DNA of 64,000 bases from Clostridiales bacterium (GCA_017551865.1 JAFZKB010000023.1:113136-177135), one strand, 5' to 3'. Counted from the first letter of the stretch, positions 26,691 to 36,698 are shown. Numbers and translations: made by a program. Notes: a model not told the origin generated them from the letters alone.

Positions 26691-28020
26691 TTTTCTTCTC
26701 CCCCAATTCAATATGCAGTGCGAAGCGCGGTGTGCTATCTATGCGCATCTGCCCGCCTGACGATTCGACTCTTTTCCGAAGGTTTTTAAGGCCGCCCTTT
26801 TCAAGGACCGGCGCAGCTGGCGCCTGCCCGTCGTTTGTGAATGTATAGATGCAGGATCCGTCTTTTTTCTCTGTATCGATTCGGAGGTTCTTGCCGCCTG
26901 CATGTTTTACCATGTTGCCGACACAGACCGCGATCGCATGGATCAGAATGTTCCTGCTCTCATAATCGGAAGGAAGCTCCTCATCGATATCGATCGAAAG
27001 TCCGAGCGCGCGGCTGCTGCGGAAGATATCGTCGTAGGCATCTTTTGCAGAAGAGACCTCGTTTTCCTCTACGTAGGAGATGGTCCTCTCCCAAAGATTG
27101 AGGAAGTCTTTCTTCTTCTCTTCATCCGGCTCATCGATATATGCCTTGGCCGTGATCAGGGCGTGGCCCCAGTCATCGTGGAGGTGGATCTTCGAATCCA
27201 GGATCTCCTTTTCGATATTCAGTGCATCGATCCGGTCGCCCAGTACCTTGAGACGGCTGTTCTTGTGCTTCAGTCTCTCTTTCTTTTCCTCCAGTTCATT
27301 TACGAGCGCATATTCTTCTGTCACATCCGCCGCGAGGATCTCGAAGAGCTTCATGCCGTCTGTTTCCACTTTGTTCCTTCGGAAGCTCCTCGTGCTTCCA
27401 TCCGGGAGAAGATAGATCGGAGACGGGCCTTTGCTGATACAGTTCCCGTACGGAGCTTTTCCCTCGGAAACCGTCTCCCAGAGAAGTCTTCCGTCGATCA
27501 GATCCTTCTTCGAAAGGCTCTTCCAGATCTTCTCCATGCTTTCGTTGTGAAGACGGATTCGTCCGTTCGTATGGTAGTAGCAGACGCCCGAGACGAGCTT
27601 GTCGACAGATTCCTTGACCGAGCTCGACTGGATCTGCTTTCTCCTCTCGCGGATGGATCTTAAGATCTGCAGGACCAGAAGAACCGTAAGAAGGATCAGG
27701 ATAACTGCAATGACCGCAACTGCCACCGGGAACCACGTGCTTCTTGAGAAGCGGTCCAGGAAGGCATTTCCGCCATACACATAGGTGTAGATGCTCTCAT
27801 TTGCCAGGGCGTTGAGCACAAAAAGGATCAGGATGGAAAGGATGTTAAAGGCGATGCGGCGCGCGCCGCGCTTTCTCTTGATGGCGGCAAATAAATTGCC
27901 GACATATCCCAGAAGAAGGATCAGGGCCAGAAGGAAACCGAATCCGCGGATATAGAGGATAGAGCGGTAGGCGTTGGCATCGATCGGGGGTCTTTCTACG
28001 AGCATGACGATCAGGCGCAT
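26680..28020 (-). CDS. Sensor histidine kinase, NarX/DesK-like
   Basis: A 446-residue kinase. Three hydrophobic helices lie at about 25-45, 57-75 and 97-120; a PAS-like segment (about 140-235) and a coiled coil precede the dimerisation region with the candidate phosphoacceptor His in IHLHDDWGHALI; the ATPase domain shows the N-box NMVKHAGG and the G-box GGLKNLRKRV. This kinase type pairs with NarL regulators, as here. It overlaps both the response regulator and the upstream membrane protein (10 bases), forming a three-gene operon. Confidence 0.9.
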   Translation of the reverse strand: MRLIVMLVERPPIDANAYRSILYIRGFGFLLALILLLGYVGNLFAAIKRKRGARRIAFNILSILILFVLNALANESIYTYVYGGNAFLDRFSRSTWFPVAVAVIAVILILLTVLLVLQILRSIRERRKQIQSSSVKESVDKLVSGVCYYHTNGRIRLHNESMEKIWKSLSKKDLIDGRLLWETVSEGKAPYGNCISKGPSPIYLLPDGSTRSFRRNKVETDGMKLFEILAADVTEEYALVNELEEKKERLKHKNSRLKVLGDRIDALNIEKEILDSKIHLHDDWGHALITAKAYIDEPDEEKKKDFLNLWERTISYVEENEVSSAKDAYDDIFRSSRALGLSIDIDEELPSDYESRNILIHAIAVCVGNMVKHAGGKNLRIDTEKKDGSCIYTFTNDGQAPAAPVLEKGGLKNLRKRVESSGGQMRIDSTPRFALHIELGEKKNGT

Positions 28021-29609
28021 ACGATATATGTCACCCCTTCATCCTCATCGAAAGAAACTTCCGTTCCTTCCTTGAATCGTTCTTTCAGTTTTTCGGCAAA
28101 GGACGGATCCAGAAGTTTATCCGTCATGATCCTCATGGAAAAACCGACGGTCTTTCCGACGTTGACCATGATGCTGCACTTCTCATCGAGAAGCTCTGTG
28201 GAAACGGCGTGGAACACCTCGTACATCCGGATCAGGAACTCCGAGGACACCGTGCCCTTCCCGTTCATGATCAGACTGCATTTCGTCTTCGTTAGATCCA
28301 CATAGTACATGGATTCACGGAGGGCATACTCGAGTTCGTTGATGTTGATCTCCGGAGAATTATGCGCAAGGATCGAAAAGTTCGCCCTACGCTTGATAAA
28401 GGCGCCGAGCACGGTGGCTTTTCGGATCAGAAGCGCCTCTTCCGGGGAACCCCGGCGGATGGAGCTTAAGATCCTCCGAAGTGAGGAGATCTCCGGACGG
28501 ACGGAATCGTAGAGCTCATCGTAGAGATTCATGAGCGAATCCATCTCTTCCTTTTTACTGTTCGTCTCGTGCTCCATCTCCAGAAGCTCATTCTCATCGG
28601 CCAGTTCTTTCGTCACTTCCGTAAGGTTCGCTTTAGTCTCGTTGATCTTCGATAGATCATCCTGCCAGACGACCTTGCCTCCCCGGATCTGCTGCTCGGT
28701 CACGCGAATGTCCGGATCTTTTTCACGGGGAGAAAAATCGGCGGTGCGGTATACGATATGGCCGCTCTCATCAGCGATGTAGGCATCCAGTCCCGAGGCC
28801 TGGAAGATCGTATCGTAGTCTGAATTGGTCGGGATCAGGCCGATCTGGATGCAGCTTTCCCAGAAGGCGATGAACAGGAATTCAAAGGCTTCCTGGATGT
28901 TATAGAGCTTGGCGCCAAAGAGCTTCGGGGCACCTCCTTTTACATAGTAAACGGCGATCATGGTGATTCCCAGGATCAGGACGATCACCGGGATAAACGC
29001 CAGACGGCGGCTCGCGGAGAGGCTGCAGCGGCGAAGAAGGATCACGAAGGCCGTGATGATGCAGATTAGGGAAAACAGTACGACCATATAGTAGCCATAA
29101 CCGAAACTGTATTTCATGTGATCCGGATCGAGATCCTTGATCTTAAATACGAAGTTATGAAGCGAGTTGGTGATGACGATCAGGAAAAGGAGCGCGCCGA
29201 TACTGCCGAAGACAGCAGATACGATCCGGGCTTTCCTCCTCTTATATACGCCGATACGCAGCGCGATGAGGAGCGACACGAGCGGGAGCGCCAGGATCGT
29301 AAAATAGAACAGGTACCAGAGGTACTCGTTGGGCCTGGTGAACATCCCGAAATAGTTCCACTTACAGACCCGGAGAATAAAGAGGAGAATGATCGCGGAG
29401 GTGCCTATAAGGAAGAAATTCCGGATGCTCCGGTTGACGACTCTTTCTCTTATGGACAGATACCAGACGAGCGCAAAGCCCATATATGCAAAGGAAATGA
29501 CGTCATATGTGTTCCCGGGGATAAACGTATTAACAATGTTATATACGAAGATCGCGACAAAGACCGATACATAAAGCAGTATTCGTTTTCGCTGAGTAAC
29601 ACTTATCAT
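28011..29609 (-). CDS. Seven-helix membrane protein with a degenerate kinase-like C-terminus
   Basis: A 532-residue protein. About seven membrane helices lie between residues 10 and 258, like the 7TM sensor part of some histidine kinases. A PAS-like stretch (about 264-315) and a coiled coil (about 320-365) follow, then a helical domain (366-410) and a C-terminal region resembling a histidine kinase ATPase fold but without a clear H-box, N-box or glycine loop. It is the first gene of the operon with the kinase and the NarL regulator. It may be a pseudo-kinase co-sensor that forms a complex with the downstream kinase. Confidence 0.75.
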   Translation of the reverse strand: MISVTQRKRILLYVSVFVAIFVYNIVNTFIPGNTYDVISFAYMGFALVWYLSIRERVVNRSIRNFFLIGTSAIILLFILRVCKWNYFGMFTRPNEYLWYLFYFTILALPLVSLLIALRIGVYKRRKARIVSAVFGSIGALLFLIVITNSLHNFVFKIKDLDPDHMKYSFGYGYYMVVLFSLICIITAFVILLRRCSLSASRRLAFIPVIVLILGITMIAVYYVKGGAPKLFGAKLYNIQEAFEFLFIAFWESCIQIGLIPTNSDYDTIFQASGLDAYIADESGHIVYRTADFSPREKDPDIRVTEQQIRGGKVVWQDDLSKINETKANLTEVTKELADENELLEMEHETNSKKEEMDSLMNLYDELYDSVRPEISSLRRILSSIRRGSPEEALLIRKATVLGAFIKRRANFSILAHNSPEININELEYALRESMYYVDLTKTKCSLIMNGKGTVSSEFLIRMYEVFHAVSTELLDEKCSIMVNVGKTVGFSMRIMTDKLLDPSFAEKLKERFKEGTEVSFDEDEGVTYIVCA

Positions 29610-29784
29610 AAAAACCTCGCAAGAATATCACGACTCGATTTTACTACTAGAACGGTCATCATGGAGGATTTTATCATAAATACTTAATTATTCGCATCGC
29701 CATAAATAGCGGTTTTCAAAGAAAGGACGGCGAGTTTGCCTGGAAAAAGCGCGGCGCCCGAACTGGCCGGGGCGACCCACGCGG

Positions 29785-30693
29785 TTACGGCAGCGTATAT
29801 GCGTCTTCCCGGTAAGTATAGAACTCAACTTTTGAGGCTCCTTTTTGGGCGACTGCGACATAGAGCGTGCAGGTGTCATTCGGATATAGATCATAGGTAG
29901 AAGAGCTTACATGCTTTTCCTGCAGTTCATCATTTTTCATGTATGTGATCACGTATGTCTTCGTCTTCCCGGACTTCTGACTATACTTCCCCAGGTATTC
30001 CATTTTGTAGACACTGTAGCTCGCCTTTTCGGGGGATGGGCCATTTTCCCGCATTCCCCAGATAGCGAATACAAGGAAAACCAGATCGAGGAAGATCAGC
30101 GCAGCAAGAGATTTATAAAAAGATGCTTTATTCAGCGGCTTTCCGGTCACCCTGGCACGGACGATACTTCCGAGCGCCGCCATGATGATGTATACAGTAA
30201 ACACACCAACGACCGTAAGAAGCAGTATCGCCAGAGATCTCTGCGAATAATTCTCCTGCGCATAGTAGATCTTATATTCTTCTTTCAGATACTCCTCTGT
30301 CAGGAGGTTCTTGCCATTACTTATGAGAGTGCCTTCCAGCGGATTCTCTTTCGATTCCATCACATCCGCCTTGTGTCTGTAGCTGTAGAAAAGAGAAAGC
30401 CCGATGCCTAAGATCAAAAGCCACAGGGCGATCATCACGATCCACTGAATACGGCGAAGCCTCGATAGTGTATACTCGATCTCATCGTCTTGGGGGTTTA
30501 TACGCTTCTTCGGAAGATCTACCACCAGCCTGTCAGGTACGACTTTTTCATCGAATACTTCATGCTTCGGGACGATCCCGTCATTTACCAGTTTATCCCG
30601 GGAAAATAGATCTCCGCATACGGTGCATACATACACATCATTTCCGGGTTCATCTACAAGTGATCCTCCACAGGACGGACATTTTCCTGCCAT
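29785..30693 (-). CDS. Zinc-ribbon protein with three membrane segments, function unknown
   Basis: A 302-residue protein with an N-terminal zinc ribbon (CPSCGG ... CTVCGD, residues 5-27), a cytoplasmic linker, a membrane helix at about 88-112, a second at about 155-180, a third at about 205-225, and a beta-rich C-terminal domain. No catalytic motif is recognised. It stands between the two-component operon and the hybrid kinase on the same strand; no operon link is obvious. Confidence 0.75.
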   Translation of the reverse strand: MAGKCPSCGGSLVDEPGNDVYVCTVCGDLFSRDKLVNDGIVPKHEVFDEKVVPDRLVVDLPKKRINPQDDEIEYTLSRLRRIQWIVMIALWLLILGIGLSLFYSYRHKADVMESKENPLEGTLISNGKNLLTEEYLKEEYKIYYAQENYSQRSLAILLLTVVGVFTVYIIMAALGSIVRARVTGKPLNKASFYKSLAALIFLDLVFLVFAIWGMRENGPSPEKASYSVYKMEYLGKYSQKSGKTKTYVITYMKNDELQEKHVSSSTYDLYPNDTCTLYVAVAQKGASKVEFYTYREDAYTLP

Positions 30694-30765
30694 AGCTGTC
30701 TCTCCAATCTACTTTTTACAAGATGTCTTCTTATACGTCCTATCCTCTGTTTTCCCCATATATAC

Positions 30766-33138
30766 TCAGTCAGGATCCGGGAGAAATTCGAAAATGTCAC
30801 TTTCCTCATCCTCCGGACCGGAATCCGGGCTGATCGAAAGGATCGCCTCGGCTACTGCTTTGTATTCTCTTAACATGGCATCGTGTTCCGCGCGGATCGT
30901 CCCGCTGTCCCCGTCGTTTGCCGCCGACTCCAGTCTTGCGGCCTTGCTCGAAAGCGCCGAGGCGCCGATCATCTTCGATGTGCTCTTTAAGGCATGCACA
31001 TAGATCGCATAATCGTGCCAGTTTTCTTCCTCGAAACTCTTCTTCAGGCTCTCAGTCTTTTCGGCTTCCCCGTGCGCATATTCCGCAAGGACCGACCGGT
31101 AGAAGTCCTCATCGTTCTGGCAGTACAGAAGTCCCGTACGTGTCTCGATACCTGCTTTCTTCAGGATAGCGAAGTCGCCCTCTTCCGGATCTTTTCCGAA
31201 AGAAACATCCTCCGTATCTTCCTTTACACTTTCCACTTTATCCTTCGGAAGATATTTCATCAACATCTTCTCCAGGGAATAACTGTCGATCGGCTTCGTC
31301 AGATAATCCGAGAAACCTTCCGATAAGTATCTCTCCTTCGCACCGACCACGGCATCTGCCGTCAGACAGATGACCGGTGCATTCCGGCTTGCTCCGGACG
31401 CGCTCCCTCGTATCTTCTTTAATGCCTCCGTGCCTTCCATCTCCGGCATGCGCTGGTCCAAAAGGATCAGATCGTACACATTCTTTTCCGCAAGTTCCAC
31501 CGCCTCGGCTCCGCTTGTCGCCGTGTCGATCTGCATCTTCGTATTCTTAAGAAGATTCACGGCGACCGTCAGGTTGATCCTCGTATCGTCCACGATGAGG
31601 ATCCGGGCCTGCGGTGCTCGGAAGGATTCTTTATAGTTTCTGGCCTCGAGGACACTCGTCTCGAACCGCTTCTGGAAATCACCCACCGGCACATCCTCTA
31701 AGATCTTCTGCGGGATCAATACGGTAAAGACCGAACCTCTTCCGTAATCACTCTTGACGTAGATCGTACCGTTCATCATGTCCAGAAGACGCTTGGTGAT
31801 GACAAGTCCTAATCCCGTACCTTCGACCGTACTGTTTCGATCCATCTCCAGACGCTCGAACTTGGTGAAGAGTTTCTCTTTATCCTCCGGACGGATGCCG
31901 ATGCCCGTATCACTTACGGATGCCTTCAGGATGAATGTACCGTCCTCTTTCTTTTCTCCTCGAACCATCAGGCTGACCGAGCCCTTCTCGGTATATTTCA
32001 CCGCGTTGTTAAGAAGGTTCGTCAGGATCTGGCGCACGCGCACCTCATCTCCGCAGAGCTCGTCCGGGAGCGTCTGGTCCACATCGACGATGAAATCCAG
32101 TTTCTTATCATGTGCCTTGAAGAGCATCATGTTGCTTATGTTATTAAGCAGTGAGCTCAACTGATACGGCGCCTCCACTAGGTCCAGCCGGCCTGCTTCG
32201 ATCTTGGAAAAATCGAGGATGTCGTTAACGATCGCCAGAAGGTTATGGCCGGCATTCTCCACATCGCCTGCATAGACGGTGATGTTCCGGAGTGATTCTT
32301 TTGCCGCATCCGTGTCCCCGTCATGAAGATCCTTCGACTTTCTGCTCTCTCTAAGGATCATCTCATTCATGCCGAGGACCGCATTGATCGGCGTTCTTAT
32401 CTCATGAGACATGTTCGCCAGAAAGTCACTCTTGGCATGATTGGCGCTCTCGGCACGCACTTTTTCCTCGAGAAGTTCACTTTGCATCCTTACGAAAGGA
32501 CGCACGGTGAAAAGAGAAAGAACGGCGGCCAAAAGGAGAGAGACGATCAGGATGATCACATAACTTACGACCGTGGATCTCGTCTGTTCGGAAAGCTGTC
32601 CGTCGAACCATTCGACAGAGAAGTCCACCGCGACGATGCCGGCGACATTTCCTGTGGAATCAAAAACCGGACTGTAGGCACTGTAGAACTTCCCCCACTG
32701 GTCTGTGTAAGGGACCTCATCGACAGCCGCCTTGCCTCTTCCGGCACTGGCCAGCGCCTCGGTATATTCGACCGTATCACCGTAGCTTGCCGGACTTACA
32801 AGGTCGAGGTCCATCGTGAAGATGAAGTGCTTATCCCCTGCTTCCCTGATGCTGTATACATATTCGAGTTCGACATTATCGCGGAAGACTGCCAGGGTGT
32901 TATAGATTTCGTTATATTCGGCACTGCCGACGGTATCTTCGGAAAGGTTTTTGAGCATGTCTCCATTCACAGAACCCGATGCGCAGTTGGCGATATCGAG
33001 CATTCTCTGCTGGATGGCTTTTCGGATTCCGACGCGGGCACGATACACGGAAACGGTACAAAAGAGGATACTGGAGATCAGGAGGATCCCCTCTACCATA
33101 AGTATGATCTTGGTGGAAAGCTTGTTCTTCGACGCCAC
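30766..33138 (-). CDS. Hybrid sensor histidine kinase with receiver and Hpt domains
   Basis: A 790-residue protein. A membrane helix (about 10-32), an extracellular Cache-like sensor (35-190) and a second helix (191-213) lead to the H-box SHEIRTPINAVLG with H245. The ATPase domain follows, then a receiver domain (about 510-630, Asp in LILLDQRMPEMEG) and a C-terminal Hpt domain (His in VHALKSTSKMIG). All phosphorelay parts are in one chain, but no response regulator lies next to it. The GTG start at 33138 is tentative: the G-rich ribosome site is rather far. The hairpin array begins about 165 bases upstream. Confidence 0.92.
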   Translation of the reverse strand: MASKNKLSTKIILMVEGILLISSILFCTVSVYRARVGIRKAIQQRMLDIANCASGSVNGDMLKNLSEDTVGSAEYNEIYNTLAVFRDNVELEYVYSIREAGDKHFIFTMDLDLVSPASYGDTVEYTEALASAGRGKAAVDEVPYTDQWGKFYSAYSPVFDSTGNVAGIVAVDFSVEWFDGQLSEQTRSTVVSYVIILIVSLLLAAVLSLFTVRPFVRMQSELLEEKVRAESANHAKSDFLANMSHEIRTPINAVLGMNEMILRESRKSKDLHDGDTDAAKESLRNITVYAGDVENAGHNLLAIVNDILDFSKIEAGRLDLVEAPYQLSSLLNNISNMMLFKAHDKKLDFIVDVDQTLPDELCGDEVRVRQILTNLLNNAVKYTEKGSVSLMVRGEKKEDGTFILKASVSDTGIGIRPEDKEKLFTKFERLEMDRNSTVEGTGLGLVITKRLLDMMNGTIYVKSDYGRGSVFTVLIPQKILEDVPVGDFQKRFETSVLEARNYKESFRAPQARILIVDDTRINLTVAVNLLKNTKMQIDTATSGAEAVELAEKNVYDLILLDQRMPEMEGTEALKKIRGSASGASRNAPVICLTADAVVGAKERYLSEGFSDYLTKPIDSYSLEKMLMKYLPKDKVESVKEDTEDVSFGKDPEEGDFAILKKAGIETRTGLLYCQNDEDFYRSVLAEYAHGEAEKTESLKKSFEEENWHDYAIYVHALKSTSKMIGASALSSKAARLESAANDGDSGTIRAEHDAMLREYKAVAEAILSISPDSGPEDEESDIFEFLPDPD

Positions 33139-33302
33139 GAAGATTTCACACCCCCCCTGAATTCGTTCCCTGTAAAAACCCCAAACACCTTACAATTCCT
33201 ATTCATAGTACATGAAAGGACAGGTCTAATCAAGACTTCCCAGTAGTGTTGGGATACCTTCTCAAAGCAACCCCAAGAGAGTCGCGGCAAGAACTCACAC
33301 GT

Positions 33303-33600
33303 CTGCCGTAAATTTTTTCAAAATGCGATTTCATACGGCAGTGATTTTGTCTTGCTGCCGTATAGATTTGGATTTTTGAATTTTGTACGGCAGATTTTCT
33401 GTCATTTGCCGTACAAAAGTGACTTTTCTAATTATATACGGCAATTTGTCACCCAATTTGCCGTATGATTTTTCAAATCTTGATTTTATACGGCAATACA
33501 TATACGAAACTGCCGTATAGATTTGGATTCTCATGTTTTTTACGGCATTTGCATCTACTCGCTGCCGTATAGATTTTCATATTTAAATTTCATACGGCAG
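33303..33600. repeat. Array of six regular hairpin units, TGCCGTA-N23-TACGGCA
   Basis: Six 37-base units each carry exact 7-base arms TGCCGTA and TACGGCA around exactly 23 bases: 33304-33340, 33356-33392, 33407-33443, 33459-33495, 33511-33547 and 33563-33599. Spacers are 15, 14, 15, 15 and 15 bases, so starts are 51-52 bases apart. Arms are invariant, loops AT-rich and partly alike (units 2 and 5 share TAGATTTGGAT), spacers differ. The twelve heptamers therefore alternate in orientation. There is no gene from 33139 to 33749. Known IS, CRISPR, riboswitch or terminator types do not explain it. Options are a protein-binding array, a structured RNA, or tandem palindromic elements. Confidence 0.95.
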
Positions 33601-33683
33601 GCGATGATTTCAGTGAGTTTTTGAGTGACAGATCAGAATAGCAAATTAGAATTTCGGCGAGTTTCTTAACAAGCCAAAATGGA

Positions 33684-33719
33684 GAGGACCTCAAAGTGTC
33701 GTTTCACTTTGAGGCCCTC
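33684..33719 (-). terminator. Terminator of the beta-helix protein gene
   Basis: Two 15-base arms with one mismatch (GAGGACCTCAAAGTG and CACTTTGAGGCCCTC) around a 6-base loop, about 30 bases past the stop codon at 33750. The T run on the minus strand is short (CCATTTTGG). Confidence 0.75.
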
Positions 33720-33749
33720 CGAGGCTATTCGATAGATGATAGCGATTTC

Positions 33750-36638
33750 TTATTTTGCGACCTCGTACGTCGTAGAGTTCTGGTTGTAGTTGAACTTCGT
33801 TGTGCTGAAGAAGTACTCGTCCTTGATATCCGCGCACTCAGCATTTCTGATCGAGACCTTGACCTTGTAGGTAGCGTCTGCGAAGTTCTTGTGCTTGATG
33901 ACCTTGAAGTTCTTAACGATGATTTCTTCTGTCACCTTGATCGGATACTTGTACTTCGTCGTATTATTCAGGAATGCCTGCGTGATCTCATTTGAGCCGT
34001 CAGATACGACTGCCGTGTAGATCTCGAAGCCTCTTCTTGCGTTTCCGTAGAGGACTTCTCCGCCGTCTCCGCCGCCAGCAAGACTACTTGCATCGAGTGT
34101 GAATCCATCGATCGTGATCTTCGTCGGCAGCTGGCAGTAATAGGTCTTGCCGTTCTGCGTGATCGTGTCATAACCGTAGAGATACTGCGGATCGTAGATC
34201 GCGAGGATCAGCTGAGGAGTATAGTTCTTACCGATATTCCATACGCAGTCCTTGATCACGACATCGCCATACCATGCAGAACCGTAGTCTCTTCTCAGGC
34301 TGATGAAGTAATTCGCATAAGAGGTGACTCTCTCGAGGCGCATCGTTCCGAAACCAACGGCAGCTACACCATAGCAGCCGAGAGTGGAATCCTTGACGGT
34401 CAGGTTATATGTACCCATGTGCGCGTCGATCCTGCTCAGTTTGGAACCATTCTGCACCGTGATGTTCTTGCAGTAGTTGGTACCTGTTGTACCCCATCTG
34501 CTCTTATCCATGATACCTGTCGAATCGGCAGGACCGGTAAGATCTTTTCCGTCAGCAGCGCATGTGCAGTGATCGAGAGTGATATCAGCTGCATACTCTG
34601 CATAGAAATCATACGGAGCGGTAGAGTGTGTATTGTCTCCGTAGTTGAAGACACGGAGGTGGTTGCTGAATACGCAGTCCTTCAGGGTGACGTCTGTGCA
34701 GTGATCCAGACGGAAGAAGCCCTGATACGGAGCTCCCAGTCTCGGCAGATACGTGACCTCACCGGTCTCGCTGTTGACTACCTTACTGTTGTTGTTGAAC
34801 TGCTTGTCCTCACCGGTCAGATAGTGCTTCACGCCCGATACGAGAACATTGGAGCGGACAACATTGATACCTCTGTTGACATACTGCTGTGAGTTCAGGA
34901 TGTTTGCCTTTGTTTCAAAAGTACCGCCCTTTACCGTGAGAAGTGTCTCATCGATATAGTACTTGTAGATCAGGCTGATCTCTTTCCAGTCCCACTGAAG
35001 AGGTGTGGAGCTGTCGATCGAACCGTCCTTATTGACGATGACGATCTCACGCTGTGCACGTCTTTCACCGGAAGCTGTAGCGGAACCATGTCTGCCCCAT
35101 CTGAGAACAGACTCTGTCTCAAGAACATAGAGAGCTTTCTCGTTGAAGGTTCCCTGAAGCTTTGTGGTGCTCTTGCTGAATGTCTTGTTCTTCATGGTGG
35201 AAGCCGTTACCGGATCATTGGAAGCGCCGGTTCCATCATACTCTTTATACTTGGAAAGATTCGGATCGAGACCCAGGTAGATCTTGATATCTCCGTCCTT
35301 CTTATTCTCCGCCTTGACGTAGGTATATCCGGTGCTGGTCTTTCTCCAGTACAAAGTCGGGTTGAGCCACTTCTTCTCGCTCTTCTTGCTCGGCTCTACG
35401 GTGAAGAGGAAGCATGAGCCTTCGGAAGAATACTTCTTGCCGGAATCGTTTGTCTTATCAAGCGGCATCTTCTGGTCGTCGATGATGAACTTGGCATCGC
35501 CCCAGTCCGTATCTGTCATGATCAGAGCACCCTTCGGGTTCTTCGGATCCATGTGGCCGATGTAATAGACGGCACCCGGATCAGCCTTAACAGGAAGACC
35601 CATCTTGTTGGCCGCTTCGTGTGTGGCAACGATTGCAGCATAATCGTCTGTCTTTCCATCACCCTTTGCACCATACTGCTTGTATGTGACATACTGGCCG
35701 GTCGTCTGCTTCTGAGCTCTGCCGTAAACATACTTGGCAGTACCGCCGACGATCATCTTGCCGTTTGCATCCTTGTGGTAAGCGAATACCCAGTAGAATG
35801 TCCAGTCAGATGTGGAAGCCTTGGTATCTGTATAGGTGGTTCCCTTAGTCGTCATACCAATATAGCCGTATTCCTGACCCGGACGGATACCATAAACGAG
35901 ATATCCATCTGCACCGTCACATGCAGACCAGGAAAGCTTTACGCTTCCGACCTGGGACTGTGCCTTAAGGCCCGGAACTGCCGGACAGACGCCCTTGGAA
36001 TAAACGTACTTTTCGCAGTTACCGGCGATCATCTTGCCTGCGGAATTCTTTACATAGGCGAATACCCAGTAATAGTTGTAATCCGTGTCAAGTGCCTTGG
36101 TATCTGTGAAAGTCGTTCCCTGCGTGGTCATGCCCACATAACCATACACGCCGTTTTTCTGGGCATAAACGAGGTAACCTTCCGCACCGGAGACTGCGTC
36201 CCAGGTAAGCTTTACCTTGTTCTTGCCGGCGTTTACAGCCTTCAGGTTCGTAACTGTCCCCGGCTTTGTGGCCGGAGCAGCAGAAACGCTCTTCCAGAGA
36301 GCTTTGGCTGTGATGTCTTTTGTGATCGTGTAAGAAGCACCCGGAGCATATCTCTTTCCGTCGATCTCAACACCATCGTACAGCTTGCCGGGAGCAGGTG
36401 TGATGAAATCTTCATTCAGCCACCAGTTCCAGACGGTTCCATAAGGAACGTACGCGACATCGGTCCACGTCGCACCTTTGACGCCACCATTTGCATCAAA
36501 AGTAATGGCGCATTCTTTCGCACTGGCATTGATTTTCTTAGAGAGGGAAACTCCGGAGATAACCGACACACACGCAACTGCAGCAAGAAGCAAACTCACT
36601 GCTCCTTTGAGTGTGCGTCTCAAAGCGACATTTCTCAT
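33750..36638 (-). CDS. Secreted right-handed beta-helix protein with InlB-like and two fibronectin-like repeats
   Basis: A 962-residue exported protein. A long signal peptide ends near residue 39 (INASA). A small InlB/Flg_new-type repeat (about 42-115; ITFDANGG) is followed by two similar modules of about 95 residues (about 122-218 and 219-312) that share patterns such as YGYIGMTTKGTTYTDTKA. From residue 318, YGAKGDGKTDDYAAI is the start signature of pectate-lyase-3 type beta helices, and the rest is beta-helix-like. No LPXTG or membrane anchor is seen, so it is released or held by the repeats. Relatives act on polysaccharides; catalytic residues cannot be assigned. A strong own promoter lies at 36670-36698. 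Confidence 0.88.
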   Translation of the reverse strand: MRNVALRRTLKGAVSLLLAAVACVSVISGVSLSKKINASAKECAITFDANGGVKGATWTDVAYVPYGTVWNWWLNEDFITPAPGKLYDGVEIDGKRYAPGASYTITKDITAKALWKSVSAAPATKPGTVTNLKAVNAGKNKVKLTWDAVSGAEGYLVYAQKNGVYGYVGMTTQGTTFTDTKALDTDYNYYWVFAYVKNSAGKMIAGNCEKYVYSKGVCPAVPGLKAQSQVGSVKLSWSACDGADGYLVYGIRPGQEYGYIGMTTKGTTYTDTKASTSDWTFYWVFAYHKDANGKMIVGGTAKYVYGRAQKQTTGQYVTYKQYGAKGDGKTDDYAAIVATHEAANKMGLPVKADPGAVYYIGHMDPKNPKGALIMTDTDWGDAKFIIDDQKMPLDKTNDSGKKYSSEGSCFLFTVEPSKKSEKKWLNPTLYWRKTSTGYTYVKAENKKDGDIKIYLGLDPNLSKYKEYDGTGASNDPVTASTMKNKTFSKSTTKLQGTFNEKALYVLETESVLRWGRHGSATASGERRAQREIVIVNKDGSIDSSTPLQWDWKEISLIYKYYIDETLLTVKGGTFETKANILNSQQYVNRGINVVRSNVLVSGVKHYLTGEDKQFNNNSKVVNSETGEVTYLPRLGAPYQGFFRLDHCTDVTLKDCVFSNHLRVFNYGDNTHSTAPYDFYAEYAADITLDHCTCAADGKDLTGPADSTGIMDKSRWGTTGTNYCKNITVQNGSKLSRIDAHMGTYNLTVKDSTLGCYGVAAVGFGTMRLERVTSYANYFISLRRDYGSAWYGDVVIKDCVWNIGKNYTPQLILAIYDPQYLYGYDTITQNGKTYYCQLPTKITIDGFTLDASSLAGGGDGGEVLYGNARRGFEIYTAVVSDGSNEITQAFLNNTTKYKYPIKVTEEIIVKNFKVIKHKNFADATYKVKVSIRNAECADIKDEYFFSTTKFNYNQNSTTYEVAK

Positions 36639-36669
36639 AATGAACCTTTCTCATCCCCATTACGCATTT

Positions 36670-36698
36670 AGTGTAAATGGCAATTGATGAGATGTCAA
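36670..36698 (-). promoter_or_regulatory. Strong promoter of the beta-helix protein gene
   Basis: Minus strand: TTGACA (36698-36693), a 17-base spacer, TACACT (36675-36670). This is near consensus, 32 bases before the start codon. Confidence 0.8.

Noticed and set aside
29688..29894. 68-codon frame on the minus strand
   Set aside because: It overlaps the end of the zinc-ribbon membrane protein in another frame and has no ribosome site or domain.
32323..33246. Long plus-strand frame opposite the hybrid kinase
   Set aside because: It is the antisense shadow of a gene with full kinase domains and shows no protein-like pattern.
33303..33600. CRISPR array
   Set aside because: The 37-base units are not identical between arms, the intervening segments are only 14-15 bases, and no cas gene is nearby.
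33303..33600. Series of intrinsic terminators
   Set aside because: Stems are only 7-8 bp with 23-base AT-rich loops and no consistent T runs; six in a row have no upstream gene needing them.
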